DNA of 59,464 nucleotides from an uncultured Clostridia bacterium (GCA_944349895.1 CALVNQ010000005.1:1-59464), one strand, 5' to 3'. Numbered from the stretch's first letter, positions 17,885 to 28,486 are shown. Translations and numbers: made by a program. Notes: generated by a model not told the origin, from the sequence alone.

Positions 17885-19303
17885 TTTTCTAATTTAGAAG
17901 ATAAAATAGATTGGCTTGAAAAAGAACTCAATGATTCAAGTGATATCGCAAGCAGAATGATTGAAAAAGGTGGAGATAAACTTGGCCTTGTGTTTATTAA
18001 AAGTATGATTGACAACCTTTTATTTATTGAAGGGGTATATGAACCTTTATTACTTTGTGAAAATAAATTAAATGTTGATGTTTTGACTGAGATAATAAAA
18101 TCTGCTGATGTGAATAAGATTAGCTTAAAAGAATCAGTTGAAAAAATATTAATGGGTAATGTGGTTATAATTTTTGAAAAGGACGAACAATGTTTGGCTA
18201 TCGATATTCAAAAATACCCTGCTCGAATTCCATCAGAACCCCCAACTTCTGCTGTTTTACAAGGGCCAAGGGAGGGTTTTACTGAAGATATAAAGACCAA
18301 TATAACTTTAATCAGACGACGTTTTTATAATAAAAATTTAATTTTAAAAGATGTTTTTGTGGGTAAATATTCAAATACTAGAGTTGTCTTAGCCTTTCTT
18401 AAAGGGGTTGCTGATAAAAAGTTGGTAAAAGAAATTGAATCTAAATTACAAAAAATTGATATTGATGGCATTATTGATTCTCACTACATAATTAAATTTT
18501 TAGAAAAAAATCCCGATTCTCTTTTTAAACAAGTCGGTAGCGTGGAAAAACCTGATATTATTGCAGCTAAAATATTAGAAGGAAGGGTCGCCATTCTTGT
18601 TGATGGCTCTCCCATTGTTTTAACATTGCCTTTTCTCTTTTTTGAAGAAATCCAAGCCAGCAATGATTATTATAATAGCCATATTTATTCTTCTTTTATT
18701 AGAGTTGTCAGATTATTAAGCATTTTAATTTCTGTTATTGTTCCAGGAGCTTATATTGCTATGAGGGTTTTTCATCAAAATATTATTCCTATAAAGTTTT
18801 TGGTAACTATAACTAACACTACCAGAGGGTTGCCTTTTACCCCTTTTTTAGAAATGTTGTTTATAAGCTTGTTATTCCAAATTTTATATGAAGTCTCGTT
18901 AAGATTGCCTAGTTATCTAGGCCTTGCAACAAGTATTGTTGGAGCTTTAATTTTAGGAGATACAGGGGTTAAAGCTGGATTAATTTCTCCTCCAGGAGTT
19001 ATTGTTATCGCTCTTGCAAAAATTGCTTTGTATACTGTTCCCGAACAAGCTTATCAGTTGACAGTTTTACAATATTTGTTTTTGATTGTGGGTGGTTCTA
19101 TAGGTATGATAGGGATTGTTGGATTAATGATTTATCTTGTTGTATATTTATCATCCATAGATTCCTATGGTTGCCCTTATCTTGCTCCTTTTGCGCCTAG
19201 AGTAAAGTCAGATTTAAAAGATGGTGTAATAATGGGAACAACTAAGCAAATGAAAACAAGACCTAAGTCATTTAAAAACCACAACTTAAAGAGGCAAAAA
19301 TGA
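17879..19303 (+). CDS. gerA: spore germination receptor subunit A (GerA/KA family)
   Basis: 474 residues. The family landmark PSEPPTSAVLQGPREGFTED (about 117-136) is followed by NITLIRRRF. The C-terminal half has several transmembrane helices, with PGAYIAMRVFHQNIIPI. With GerB and GerC subunits it forms a nutrient receptor in the inner spore membrane that triggers germination. It overlaps gerB by 4 nt (ATGA). The ribosome binding purines lie close to the ATG, within the hairpin described above. Which nutrient is sensed cannot be read. Confidence 0.93.
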   Translation: MLFSNLEDKIDWLEKELNDSSDIASRMIEKGGDKLGLVFIKSMIDNLLFIEGVYEPLLLCENKLNVDVLTEIIKSADVNKISLKESVEKILMGNVVIIFEKDEQCLAIDIQKYPARIPSEPPTSAVLQGPREGFTEDIKTNITLIRRRFYNKNLILKDVFVGKYSNTRVVLAFLKGVADKKLVKEIESKLQKIDIDGIIDSHYIIKFLEKNPDSLFKQVGSVEKPDIIAAKILEGRVAILVDGSPIVLTLPFLFFEEIQASNDYYNSHIYSSFIRVVRLLSILISVIVPGAYIAMRVFHQNIIPIKFLVTITNTTRGLPFTPFLEMLFISLLFQILYEVSLRLPSYLGLATSIVGALILGDTGVKAGLISPPGVIVIALAKIALYTVPEQAYQLTVLQYLFLIVGGSIGMIGIVGLMIYLVVYLSSIDSYGCPYLAPFAPRVKSDLKDGVIMGTTKQMKTRPKSFKNHNLKRQK

Positions 19304-20379
19304 TAAAGACTATTTCTGTAAGACAAACTGCAATAATAATAAGTATTTTATTATTTGCAAATAAAATCTTAGTTTTGCCTTCCTTACTTTATGAAGTTTC
19401 TAAGGCAGATGGTTTTTTTATTATTTTATTTCTTCTTTCATTAGAGTTTTTAATTTTGTTAATGTTTTTGAGGCTTAAAAGTTTATATCCTTCAACTTCA
19501 TTTTATGATATTTTAAAATTAAAATTCGGTACTTTTTTAGCTAAATTTTTTTATATTTTATTGGCGATATATTTTTTTTATAAAATAATGCTTTTATTTA
19601 ATATTTGTTATATGTATTTTCATGTTCAAGTTTATATTGATGCGAGTTATTATATCTTTATTTTTGCTTTTTTGGTTATTATTAATTCTTCGGTTTTAAG
19701 GGGAATAAGACCTATTGCTAGGAGTATTGAATTCTTTTATGGCTTTATTCTTTTTTGTTTAATTTTTTGTATAGCATTGTCTATTGCCAATTTTGATAAA
19801 TTCCCAATTTTTTTTGACAGTAAATTAGTAAATTTTTTTGACGGATCATTTCGACATTTATTTTGCTTTGGAGATATGTTAATTTTGTTAGTTTTGATAG
19901 ACAAAGTTGACTCTAATAATTTATTAAAATCTAAATCAATTCTTTATTTTTTTACTAGTGCAGTTATCATTTTATCTGTTTATTTCATGTTTTATTCAAT
20001 TTTTGATTATACTGCTTTTTTACATAAAAATGCTATATCGGATATCATAACTTTTTCATATAGGTTTATTGATTTAGGAAGACTTGATATCATCGCTGTT
20101 ATTATTATAATGTTTCTTGCTTTCTTTCAATTATGTCTTTATGCTTATGCTTTTATAGAATGTTTTATAAAAATCTTTTCAAAATTGAGTGTTGTATATT
20201 CAATGGTGGTTTTTGATTTACTTTTTATTTTTATTGTTTTTACTTCTCTTATTGATTACCTTGTTGCTATAAAAATAGGCGTTTCAATTATACCTTATCT
20301 TTCTATATTTTTATATTTCTTACTTCCTTTATTTTGTATCTTTGTTAAAAGGGGGGGGAACGATGACAGGTTTTTTTAA
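19300..20379 (+). CDS. gerB: spore germination receptor subunit B (GerB/KB, endospore permease family)
   Basis: 359 residues with about ten hydrophobic helices throughout, as in the GerB branch of the amino acid/polyamine permease superfamily. N-terminal ISVRQTAIIISILLFANKIL is family-like. It is believed to bind or transport the germinant in the receptor complex. The start overlaps gerA by 4 nt and the end overlaps gerC by 17 nt. A run of eight G (20351-20358) lies eight codons before the stop and also serves as the gerC ribosome binding region. Confidence 0.9.
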   Translation: MIKTISVRQTAIIISILLFANKILVLPSLLYEVSKADGFFIILFLLSLEFLILLMFLRLKSLYPSTSFYDILKLKFGTFLAKFFYILLAIYFFYKIMLLFNICYMYFHVQVYIDASYYIFIFAFLVIINSSVLRGIRPIARSIEFFYGFILFCLIFCIALSIANFDKFPIFFDSKLVNFFDGSFRHLFCFGDMLILLVLIDKVDSNNLLKSKSILYFFTSAVIILSVYFMFYSIFDYTAFLHKNAISDIITFSYRFIDLGRLDIIAVIIIMFLAFFQLCLYAYAFIECFIKIFSKLSVVYSMVVFDLLFIFIVFTSLIDYLVAIKIGVSIIPYLSIFLYFLLPLFCIFVKRGGNDDRFF

Positions 20380-21661
20380 ATTAGTCAAAAAGACACCCAT
20401 GATTTTAGCGCTTATTTTTATTTTGCTGTTCTTTTTTCCAACTGCGATTATCGCTCCTTCAGAAAGTGTTAACAATTCTATTGTTACAGCTGTTGGCATA
20501 GATAAAAATGAAAATGATTACGAAGTTACACTGCTAACTTTCGTTTCTTATCCTAATCAAACTTATTCAGAAAAATATCAGGTACTTACAAGTACAGGCA
20601 GTTCATTAAGTGAAGCTTTAACAAAAGCAGGATTACAATTAGGTAAAAATATTTCGCTTTTTCATACACATACTGCGGTTTTAACACAAAACATGTTACA
20701 AGAAGATGTTGTATCTTCATTAGATTATCTTGTTAGAGTTGCTTCACTCCCACAAAGTTGTATTTTACTAGCCACAAACACAAATGTTAAAGATTTTATG
20801 GAATACATTAAAAATTTAAATACTGAATCAGATATTAACTTGGAAGAATTAAGTTTTTATAACGCAAACTACATTAATTGGAATAACACTACAATCAATG
20901 CTTTTTTAGACGGATATTATTCTCCTGTAAAATGTTCTTTAATGAGTTATTTTCCATTAAGAGCTAGCGACATAGATGGGATACCTATCGAAGAGAGTAT
21001 GGAAATTCCAGAGATTGAACAGACAGCCGAGAATGGCTCAGCTAGTCAATCTTCATCAGGAACAGAGAACGATCAACAATCTGGAGGAGGAGGTTCAAAT
21101 TCTAAAGAGCAAAATAAAATCGAATTGGTTAATGATGGAAATGTTTTGATTATTAAAAATGGTAAACAAGGTAGGGAAATAAGTCGAGAAGTTTTAAGGG
21201 GAATTAATTGGTTTAATACAAAAACTACCGGAGCTGTTTTAACTTTAGAAGATATAAATGATGAAAATTTCGAGAATGCAAGATTGGTATACAGGGTAAA
21301 TAAGAAACAAATTAAAGATTTCGTTGAATATGAAAATGGAAGCCCTGTTTATAATATGAGTTTAAAGTTGTTTGTTACGTTGACTGAAGTCAATGGAGAC
21401 AAAGAAGACCTTATGAAAAAGCATGAGCCTAGTTATATAAGTGATAAAGTGCAAGAAAAAGTAGAAGAATTAGTTAAAAGTCAAATAAGAGATGCACTTG
21501 ACATTTTGATAGAGCAGAAAGCTGATGTTTTGGGTATTTATGATAAATTTTATAGAAACAGACGTAAAGAAACAAAATTATTTCTAGATAAAATTGGGCG
21601 CCCTGAAGATTTTATTTCTAATGTCGTATTTAAAGTTTCAGTTTCTATATTCCCGAACTAA
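20363..21661 (+). CDS. gerC: spore germination receptor subunit C (GerC/KC family), atypical N-terminus
   Basis: 432 residues from the ATG at 20363, which follows the G8 tract. The TTG at 20342 is rejected. An N-terminal hydrophobic segment is followed by SIVTAVGIDKNENDYEVTL, the conserved start of GerC domain 1. Most GerC proteins are lipoproteins with a Cys after the signal peptide. Here the segment reads FFFPTAIIAPSESVNN without Cys, so it is probably anchored by an uncleaved helix. A Ser/Gln/Gly-rich insert (about 220-250) separates the N- and C-terminal domains. Context makes the assignment firm. Confidence 0.88.
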   Translation: MTGFFKLVKKTPMILALIFILLFFFPTAIIAPSESVNNSIVTAVGIDKNENDYEVTLLTFVSYPNQTYSEKYQVLTSTGSSLSEALTKAGLQLGKNISLFHTHTAVLTQNMLQEDVVSSLDYLVRVASLPQSCILLATNTNVKDFMEYIKNLNTESDINLEELSFYNANYINWNNTTINAFLDGYYSPVKCSLMSYFPLRASDIDGIPIEESMEIPEIEQTAENGSASQSSSGTENDQQSGGGGSNSKEQNKIELVNDGNVLIIKNGKQGREISREVLRGINWFNTKTTGAVLTLEDINDENFENARLVYRVNKKQIKDFVEYENGSPVYNMSLKLFVTLTEVNGDKEDLMKKHEPSYISDKVQEKVEELVKSQIRDALDILIEQKADVLGIYDKFYRNRRKETKLFLDKIGRPEDFISNVVFKVSVSIFPN

Positions 21662-21737
21662 TTGCATAAGTAATTTAAAATATGTCAAATTTTTATAATA
21701 AATGATATATACTTATGTTATGATGACTTTAAATTGT

Positions 21738-21766
21738 TTGTAAAAAAAACTTTATTATGTTAAAAT
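21738..21766 (+). promoter_or_regulatory. sigma-A promoter of ftsH
   Basis: TTGTAA (21738-21743), 17-nt spacer and TAAAAT (21761-21766), 27 nt before the TTG start. Confidence 0.65.
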
Positions 21767-21793
21767 ATTTATTGTTTATTGGAGGTAAAAACT

Positions 21794-24112
21794 TTGGAAG
21801 AAAAAAAAGGTGGATTCAAATTTTCTTATTTGATTTTAATATTAGTGCTGGTTTTGCTTGTATGTTTTTTATTCATTGATACATCAAATCCAGGGAAGCT
21901 CGTGAAAATTAGTGACGTCAGTCAGATGATAGCCGGAGAATATGAAGACAAAGATTCAGGAAAGCAAAATATACAATTAGAACAACTTTACTATTACGAT
22001 GGCATTGGATATATCCTTATTAAGGACAGCGAAATTAAAGATGGTTTTCCTAATAATGCCGACTATTATTTTGAATATTCTTCTTCTGCCGAAATTGCAG
22101 GCATTATTGAAGAAATTAAGACGCATAATGGAGATACTACGATACCTGACTTAGTCTATATATCTTATTACACAAATCGCCCAAGTGAAAATTGGTTCCT
22201 TTCATTTTTGCCAACGCTTTTGATTATTGTGTTTGGTGGAGTTATGGTATGGGTGCTTTACAGAATGATGGCTGGGTCAAATCGAAGTGCATTGAATTTT
22301 GGTAAGACTCGGGCAAAAGCATATGCTACAACAAAAGTTAAGTTTTCAGATATCGCAGGTGCCGATGAAGAAAAAGCAGAGCTTGAAGAAATTGTGGAAT
22401 TCCTTAAAAATCCTAAAAAATTTACAGATTTAGGGGCTAGAATTCCAAAGGGTATTTTACTCGTCGGGAATCCTGGCACAGGGAAAACATTGCTTGCTAG
22501 GGCTGTAGCAGGAGAAAGTAATGTGCCATTTATTTCAATCTCAGGATCTGATTTTGTTGAAATGTTTGTAGGTGTTGGTGCGTCAAGAGTTCGTGATTTA
22601 TTTGATCAGGCAAAAAAGAATAAGCCTTGTATTGTTTTCATAGATGAAATTGACGCTGTTGGTAGACAGCGTGGCGCTGGGTTAGGTGGTGGCAATGATG
22701 AAAGAGAACAAACCCTTAACCAATTGCTGGTCGAAATGGACGGTTTTGAGCCCAATGAAGGAATTATAGTCCTCGCTGCCACCAATAGAAGTGATGTTTT
22801 AGACCCTGCTTTATTGAGACCAGGCCGTTTCGATAGACAAATTTATGTTCATGTTCCAGATGTTAAAGGAAGAGAAGGAATTTTGAAGATTCACGCGAAG
22901 AATAAGCCTATTGATGAGTCAGTAGATTTTAAAACATTAGCAAGAATTACAGCAGGGTTTACTGGCGCTGATATAGAAAATATGCTGAATGAAGCCGCAA
23001 TTTTAGCTGCAAGGGCTAATAGACCTAAAATCATTATGACTGATATAACTGAAGGGATAAATAAAGTTATTATGGGCCCTCAGAAAAAGAGCAGGCTTGT
23101 GACCGAAAAAGATAAACTTATCACTGCTTATCATGAATCAGGTCATGCTTTATTGGCTAAAAAACTAAAATATACTGATGATGTTCAAGAAGTTTCTATT
23201 ATACCACGTGGAATGGCAGGTGGATACACTATGAGCCGTCCAGAAAATGATGAATCATTTGTTAGTTATGGTAAATTAATGGACGAAATTGCTATGTCTA
23301 TGGGTGGTAGAATAGCTGAAGAAATTATTTTTAATGAGATAACCACAGGTGCCTCAAGTGATATACAACAAGCGACTAAAATTGCTCATAAAATGATTTT
23401 CGATTGGGGTATGAGTAAAAGACTTGGCTTTTTAACTTTGTCTTCCCAAGAGACAATCTTTGTTGGAAGAGATTATCAAACAAAAAATGATTTTTCTGAA
23501 AAGCTTGCATCAGAAGCCGATGATGAAGTTAGAGAAATTTTACAAGAAAATTATAGTAGAGCTAAAAAAATACTAAAAGACAATAAAGATCTGCTTGAAG
23601 AAATGGCTAAACTCTTGTTAGAACGTGAGACTATTTACAAAGAAGAAGTTGACATGATTATGGCTGGCAAGAAAACTGAAGAAATTGTAAAATACATGGA
23701 AAAAAGAGAAAAAGAACAAAAGGCCAAAGAGGAAAAAATAAAAGAGAGCAGGTTGCAAACTCAAAAACTTGAAGAATATGCTAAAAAGGTTCAAGAGGGC
23801 AAAAAGTTATTAGATAATGGTATTATAAATAAAGATGAATATGCTCTGATTATTAAAGAATATGAGCTTGCAGTTCAAGAATTTGAAAAAAACAAGGAAC
23901 AATCTGCTGGCGAACAAAATAAAGTGAAAAAGGCAACTTCTACCAAAGTTAAAAAAGAAAGTGCAAATGCTTCGAAACAGGAAAGTGAAGAGAAAAAGCC
24001 TAAACGTGTTAGAGCTAGTTCTGCTTCGGAAGAGGGAGAAACAGCTAAACAAAAACAGATGAACAAAGTAAATAAACAAAAACAAGACAGTGATAAAGAC
24101 AAAGGAGAATAA
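21794..24112 (+). CDS. ftsH: ATP-dependent zinc metalloprotease FtsH
   Basis: 772 residues from the TTG at 21794, chosen because GGAGG (21781-21785) is correctly spaced to it. Two transmembrane helices flank an extracytoplasmic domain. The AAA module follows, with Walker A GNPGTGKT (about 224-231; the usual second residue is Pro), Walker [14 protein letters not shown] and the arginine region [11 protein letters not shown]. The peptidase carries HESGH (about 446-450). FtsH degrades membrane and regulatory proteins. The C-terminal ~150 residues form an extended Lys/Glu-rich coiled tail, longer than in Bacillus. It is followed closely by a small membrane protein gene. Confidence 0.97.
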   Translation: MEEKKGGFKFSYLILILVLVLLVCFLFIDTSNPGKLVKISDVSQMIAGEYEDKDSGKQNIQLEQLYYYDGIGYILIKDSEIKDGFPNNADYYFEYSSSAEIAGIIEEIKTHNGDTTIPDLVYISYYTNRPSENWFLSFLPTLLIIVFGGVMVWVLYRMMAGSNRSALNFGKTRAKAYATTKVKFSDIAGADEEKAELEEIVEFLKNPKKFTDLGARIPKGILLVGNPGTGKTLLARAVAGESNVPFISISGSDFVEMFVGVGASRVRDLFDQAKKNKPCIVFIDEIDAVGRQRGAGLGGGNDEREQTLNQLLVEMDGFEPNEGIIVLAATNRSDVLDPALLRPGRFDRQIYVHVPDVKGREGILKIHAKNKPIDESVDFKTLARITAGFTGADIENMLNEAAILAARANRPKIIMTDITEGINKVIMGPQKKSRLVTEKDKLITAYHESGHALLAKKLKYTDDVQEVSIIPRGMAGGYTMSRPENDESFVSYGKLMDEIAMSMGGRIAEEIIFNEITTGASSDIQQATKIAHKMIFDWGMSKRLGFLTLSSQETIFVGRDYQTKNDFSEKLASEADDEVREILQENYSRAKKILKDNKDLLEEMAKLLLERETIYKEEVDMIMAGKKTEEIVKYMEKREKEQKAKEEKIKESRLQTQKLEEYAKKVQEGKKLLDNGIINKDEYALIIKEYELAVQEFEKNKEQSAGEQNKVKKATSTKVKKESANASKQESEEKKPKRVRASSASEEGETAKQKQMNKVNKQKQDSDKDKGE

Positions 24113-24114
24113 GT

Positions 24115-24768
24115 ATGCCGAAAGAAAAGCTAACTTTAGATCATGATTTGATAATAAAAAAGAAGAAAAAAAATAAAATTATCGCTTTTTCTATTCTCGC
24201 AATTACTTTGATTTTAGCTGTTTTAATTATTGTCGGTGCTTGTGTCCCTGTGAATTTGAAGCCTAATGTCATTGAAAATCCTAACAGGATTGCTGTTTAC
24301 AACAAAACTTCTAATTTTGGTGAATTTGCGTCAGATCAAGAAGAATATAGAGAGTTTATGGCTCATTTTGATAGCATGTTTGAATCCTCTTATTTAGTGT
24401 CTTTATTTAGTGGCAGATTGGGAGATTATGTTATTGAGGAACCTCAAGAAAATGTATATTTAAGTGAAGTTAAAAGTGAGATTTTACAACAAGGATATTA
24501 TGTAGAGTTTAAGTATGATGAACCTCAGATTTTGACCTATAGTGATGGGAAATTATATTACAGTATATTTGATAAAAATAAAACACTTTCGTTCACTTCT
24601 GTTTATTTTGCTATCTCTGAAAATAATGAGTTGACTACTATGGACATATATATTTCTATAAAGTATTCAAATTCTTCAGATGCAAAAGATACTATAATAA
24701 AGGTTTCACAAAAAGCTAATAGTTATATTTTATATGAAAATATTCAAGATTTTAAGACTTTCAATTAA
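24115..24768 (+). CDS. membrane-anchored protein of unknown function downstream of ftsH
   Basis: 217 residues. A Lys-rich cytoplasmic N-terminus (KKKKKNK) and one transmembrane helix (about 22-45) are followed by an extracytoplasmic domain without recognised motifs. GGAG overlaps the ftsH end and the gene starts 2 nt after the ftsH stop, so it is cotranscribed and probably coupled. It could be an FtsH partner; this rests only on position. Confidence 0.75.
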   Translation: MPKEKLTLDHDLIIKKKKKNKIIAFSILAITLILAVLIIVGACVPVNLKPNVIENPNRIAVYNKTSNFGEFASDQEEYREFMAHFDSMFESSYLVSLFSGRLGDYVIEEPQENVYLSEVKSEILQQGYYVEFKYDEPQILTYSDGKLYYSIFDKNKTLSFTSVYFAISENNELTTMDIYISIKYSNSSDAKDTIIKVSQKANSYILYENIQDFKTFN

Positions 24769-24770
24769 TA

Positions 24771-24800
24771 AAAAAACACCTAAATTTAGGTGTTTTTTAT
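24771..24800. terminator. bidirectional terminator between convergent genes
   Basis: A 12-bp stem AAAAAACACCTA with TAGGTGTTTTTT, serving the ftsH operon and the P-type ATPase gene. Confidence 0.85.
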
Positions 24801-27184
24801 TTATTTTTTAATTTTTTGATTTCTTTGATTGCTTTAATTTTTTTATCAATTATATATGTTAAAAGTAAAATTAATAGTGTGCATGTCATTACAGTAAAGA
24901 AAGTTATTAAAACAATAAAACTAAAATCTGTCATTGTGAAGAATTCGGGCATCAATAAACTTGTTCCTACAAGCAATGCAAATGATATTATTATAGTTAT
25001 TGATTTTAATTTTGTTAATGGTAGACACAGCCAACATAAATTTAAAAATCCTGTGAATGTCAATGTTAAAGTTATCAGAGTGTTATATTCTGTTTGACTT
25101 AGTGTACTGAAATATTCTGAACCTAGGAAAATAATTACAAAAACATTTAAAATCATGAGCGCTGCTCTTGGTATGGATTTCTTTAAAACTTGAGGGATAA
25201 AGTTTCCTTTTATTAATTCTGTATTAGGTTGGAAGGTTAATATGAATGATGGCAAACCTATTACAAACATCTCTAGTAAAAATAGTTGTCTTGGTATACA
25301 AGGGTAAGGGACGACCATAATTATTGTTGATAAACACATAAACAATGTAAATAATGTTTTCATTAAATATAATACCGATGAATTTTGAACGTTATTTACA
25401 ACTTGTCTTCCTTCTTTTACAATGCTTGGCAATGAAGTGAAATTGGAATTCATAAGGACTAAATGGGATATGTTTCTGGCCACTTCGCTACCATCAGCCA
25501 TAGCTATCGAACAGTCTGCTTCTTTTAATGCCAAAGTGTCATTTACCCCATCTCCTGTCATTGCCACAACTTTGCCTTTTTTCTTTAATGTTTTAACTAT
25601 CGCGTACTTTTGTTCTGGAGATACCCTGCCAAAAACCGTAAATTGATCGGCGATTTTTTCAACTTCATCTATTGAAACATTCTCTAATGAGACATATTTA
25701 TCAAAGCCTTCTACACCGACTCGGTTAGCTATTTTAGAAACCGTTAATGGATCATCGCCTGAAATTATTTTTATTTCTACTTCGTTTTCTTTAAACCATT
25801 TTATTGTTTCTATTGCATCTTCTCTTATATGATCTTCCAATACAAACAGTGCTAAAGTTTCTCCAACTGTTATGCCTTTTTTCTCGTCAAAAGTTTTGTC
25901 GGTTTCGGTTAGAGCTATAACTCTGTAACCTTTTGAAAGTTTTTCTTTTAGCAGGGAAGATTGTTCATTATTTAATTTCGCTTTGACGTAAGTCGGCGCA
26001 CCTAGATAGTATGTTTTACCATTTATAAAACTTGTTATCGAACATTTTCGTTCAGAAGAAAATTCAATTTTATCTTTCACTTTTAAATCATGCTTTATTC
26101 CAAATTTTTTTATTAAAGCATTCCCGGTTGCATTGTTTGTCTGCTGAGCTCCAAGAATATTTGATATTATTTTGTGAATGGTTGCCTTTTTTTTATTGCT
26201 TGTATAAATGGTTTCAATCACATTCATTGTACCATCTGTGATTGTGCCAGTTTTATCCAAACATAAGACATTGCTTCTTGCTAACATTTCAATTGAATAT
26301 ATATCTTTAACGAGAGTCTTCTTTCTTGCTAATTTTATTACTCCAACTGATAATGAAATTGTTATTAAGAGAAACATTCCTGCAGGTATCATGCCTGTTA
26401 ACGCACCAGAAGTATTGGTTATAGCTTCATTAATTGGATTTGGCAAGAAGACAAACTCTTTGATAAAAGTTAATATGCCTAATGGTATTAAAATAATTCC
26501 TATATATTTTATCAAACTGTTTATGTCCTTGAACAAGTTTGAAGCTGGCGCTTTAAACTCTTTTGCTCTTGCTGCAATAGTTTGTATATAATTATCTTTT
26601 CCAATTTTTTCTACTCTAGCCCAACATTTTCCTGCAACTAGGAAACTTCCAGATAATAAGCTATCTCCAATTTTTTTCTTGATGGAATTTGATTCCCCTG
26701 TTAAAAGGCTTTCGTTAACTTCTATGTCTCCATCTATTATTATGCAATCCGAAGGCACCTGGTCGCCATTCGAAAGAATTATTATGTCGTCTAGTAGCAG
26801 GTCTTCTGTTTTAATTTCGACTTCTTCTCCTTCACGTATTGTTTTGATTTTTGGTAATGTGACAAGTGACAACTTTTCAACTGTATATTTGGCTCGACAT
26901 TCTTGTATTATTGCCACAGCTGTGTTACAAAAAATAACTAATAAAAATAATAAGTCGCCGTATGCACCAACACAAATTAAAGCTATTGCAATTATTAACC
27001 ATATAAGGTTGAAATATGTGCAAGTGTTTTTTATAAAAATAGAAAAATAAGACCGAGTTGATTTAACTTTAGAGTCATTTACCAAGTCATGCTCTTTTCG
27101 TTCGGCTATTTGTTCGGCATTTAATCCATAACATTTTTCAGTTTGATAACGAATTATTTCAAAATCTTCTTTTTTTCTTTTCAT
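24797..27184 (-). CDS. cation-transporting P-type ATPase
   Basis: 795 residues with all P-type landmarks: the actuator motif LLTGES, phosphorylation site CLDKTGT, KGxxEx-like region, DPLTV and the hinge TGDGVNDTLALKEAD. About ten transmembrane helices are present. The TM4 motif is IPAGM, where Ca-ATPases have PEGL. There is no N-terminal heavy-metal domain and no CPC, so it is not a Cu/Zn type. It resembles the HAD-IC transporters of Gram-positives used for Ca or Mn export, but the ion is not certain. It is the only gene of its unit and diverges from the CCA-adding enzyme. Confidence 0.88.
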   Translation of the reverse strand: MKRKKEDFEIIRYQTEKCYGLNAEQIAERKEHDLVNDSKVKSTRSYFSIFIKNTCTYFNLIWLIIAIALICVGAYGDLLFLLVIFCNTAVAIIQECRAKYTVEKLSLVTLPKIKTIREGEEVEIKTEDLLLDDIIILSNGDQVPSDCIIIDGDIEVNESLLTGESNSIKKKIGDSLLSGSFLVAGKCWARVEKIGKDNYIQTIAARAKEFKAPASNLFKDINSLIKYIGIILIPLGILTFIKEFVFLPNPINEAITNTSGALTGMIPAGMFLLITISLSVGVIKLARKKTLVKDIYSIEMLARSNVLCLDKTGTITDGTMNVIETIYTSNKKKATIHKIISNILGAQQTNNATGNALIKKFGIKHDLKVKDKIEFSSERKCSITSFINGKTYYLGAPTYVKAKLNNEQSSLLKEKLSKGYRVIALTETDKTFDEKKGITVGETLALFVLEDHIREDAIETIKWFKENEVEIKIISGDDPLTVSKIANRVGVEGFDKYVSLENVSIDEVEKIADQFTVFGRVSPEQKYAIVKTLKKKGKVVAMTGDGVNDTLALKEADCSIAMADGSEVARNISHLVLMNSNFTSLPSIVKEGRQVVNNVQNSSVLYLMKTLFTLFMCLSTIIMVVPYPCIPRQLFLLEMFVIGLPSFILTFQPNTELIKGNFIPQVLKKSIPRAALMILNVFVIIFLGSEYFSTLSQTEYNTLITLTLTFTGFLNLCWLCLPLTKLKSITIIISFALLVGTSLLMPEFFTMTDFSFIVLITFFTVMTCTLLILLLTYIIDKKIKAIKEIKKLKNK

Positions 27185-27191
27185 CTTTTAA

Positions 27192-27220
27192 ATGATAAAA
27201 AAAAATGTGTAAAAAGTCAA
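27192..27220 (-). promoter_or_regulatory. near-leaderless promoter of the P-type ATPase
   Basis: On the minus strand: TTGACT (27220-27215), 17-nt spacer, TATCAT (27197-27192), seven nt, then ATG at 27184. No Shine-Dalgarno is present. It is back-to-back with the promoter at 27237-27265. Confidence 0.6.
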
Positions 27221-27236
27221 ATGAAATAGCATTTGC

Positions 27237-27265
27237 TTGACAAAATTAATTAATTTGTTTAACAT
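27237..27265 (+). promoter_or_regulatory. leaderless promoter of the CCA-adding enzyme
   Basis: TTGACA (27237-27242), 17-nt spacer, TAACAT (27260-27265), AAACAT, then ATG at 27272. The predicted start of transcription is the A of ATG. Confidence 0.7.
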
Positions 27266-27271
27266 AAACAT

Positions 27272-28486
27272 ATGGAAATGTTTAATATTTTACCAAGTGC
27301 AAAGCTGAAAAAGTTAGCTTCGATTGTAGGCTCCGATTTTTATGTCGTTGGAGGATTTGTTAGAAATTCTTTATTGGGACGGGAATGTGAAGATGAAGAT
27401 GTTTGTAGCCCATTTACTGTTGATCAGTTAGAAGCGAAACTTAAAGATAGTGAGTTTATTATTAAAAATAAAAATAAGTTTTTTGGTACATGCAAGATTG
27501 TTTGTGACTCAAAGTCTTTTGATTATGCTACATTTAGAACTGAAATTTATAAAAAAGGGCATTGTCCCGAAACCGTTGAATTCATCACATCATTAGAAGA
27601 TGATTCAAAAAGGCGTGACTTTACAATAAATTCAATTTATTTTGATGTGCTAAATGGAGAAATTATTGATCCATTTAATGGCATAGGAGATATTAAAAAA
27701 AAGAAAATTCGTGCAATAGGCCAAGACACGTTGAAAAATGACGGGTTGCGAATTTTAAGAATGATAAGATTAGCAGGTGAATATAAATTTTCTATCGAAA
27801 AATATACTTTTTGTTCTGCTCTAAAAAATATCGAAAACCTTAAGGATTTATCCAAATCTAAAGTTGCTGAAGAGATACAAAAATTATTTGAAAGAACTTC
27901 AAATAAAGGCGCTGTAAGAGCCATTAGATTATATAATAAGCTTGGAGTTTGGAAATATATCGGACTCGACATAGAACGCTTAAAAGCTTCCATGCTTGCT
28001 AAATGTGAAGATAAATTCATGGGTTTTATTATTGATATAATTGATAATATAAAACCTGCAAGCATTTCATATTTTCTTAACCATCTTTTAGATGATTGTG
28101 GATTTACTAAAAAAAGAATGTCTCAAATTATAAATATTTTGTCAGGATATTATGATGCTTTAAATCATTTAAAAAATAAACAATATTTTTTCAAGTATTT
28201 TGATAATTTTCCTCAAATTTATCAAATATTAAATAAGAAATCTAAATTTTTAGCTCAAAAATATAAATTTTTTTATAGATATATTATTTCTCATAAATTA
28301 GTTATTAAAAAAAGTGATTTAAAAATCACCGAAAAAGATTTAAAAAAACATTTTCCTTCAATGCCTGATAAACTTTATGATAACGTCCTTATGGATGTTT
28401 TTAGCGATGTCTTTGATGGGAAGTGTAAAAACTCTTTACAAGATATTTTAAAAAATATTGCAAAAAAACATTTCCATAAGTTTTAA
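27272..28486 (+). CDS. CCA-adding tRNA nucleotidyltransferase / poly(A) polymerase family
   Basis: 404 residues. The class II nucleotidyltransferase head is clear: YVVGGFVRNSLLG followed by EDEDV (catalytic acids), then RRDFTINSIYFD, the IIDPFNG motif and the template-like LRILRMIRLAGE. These enzymes add or repair the tRNA 3' CCA. All complete tRNAs in this window already encode CCA, so repair is the likely main job. A poly(A) polymerase role cannot be excluded from sequence. The C-terminal third is divergent and Lys-rich. A terminator overlaps the stop codon. Confidence 0.88.
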   Translation: MEMFNILPSAKLKKLASIVGSDFYVVGGFVRNSLLGRECEDEDVCSPFTVDQLEAKLKDSEFIIKNKNKFFGTCKIVCDSKSFDYATFRTEIYKKGHCPETVEFITSLEDDSKRRDFTINSIYFDVLNGEIIDPFNGIGDIKKKKIRAIGQDTLKNDGLRILRMIRLAGEYKFSIEKYTFCSALKNIENLKDLSKSKVAEEIQKLFERTSNKGAVRAIRLYNKLGVWKYIGLDIERLKASMLAKCEDKFMGFIIDIIDNIKPASISYFLNHLLDDCGFTKKRMSQIINILSGYYDALNHLKNKQYFFKYFDNFPQIYQILNKKSKFLAQKYKFFYRYIISHKLVIKKSDLKITEKDLKKHFPSMPDKLYDNVLMDVFSDVFDGKCKNSLQDILKNIAKKHFHKF

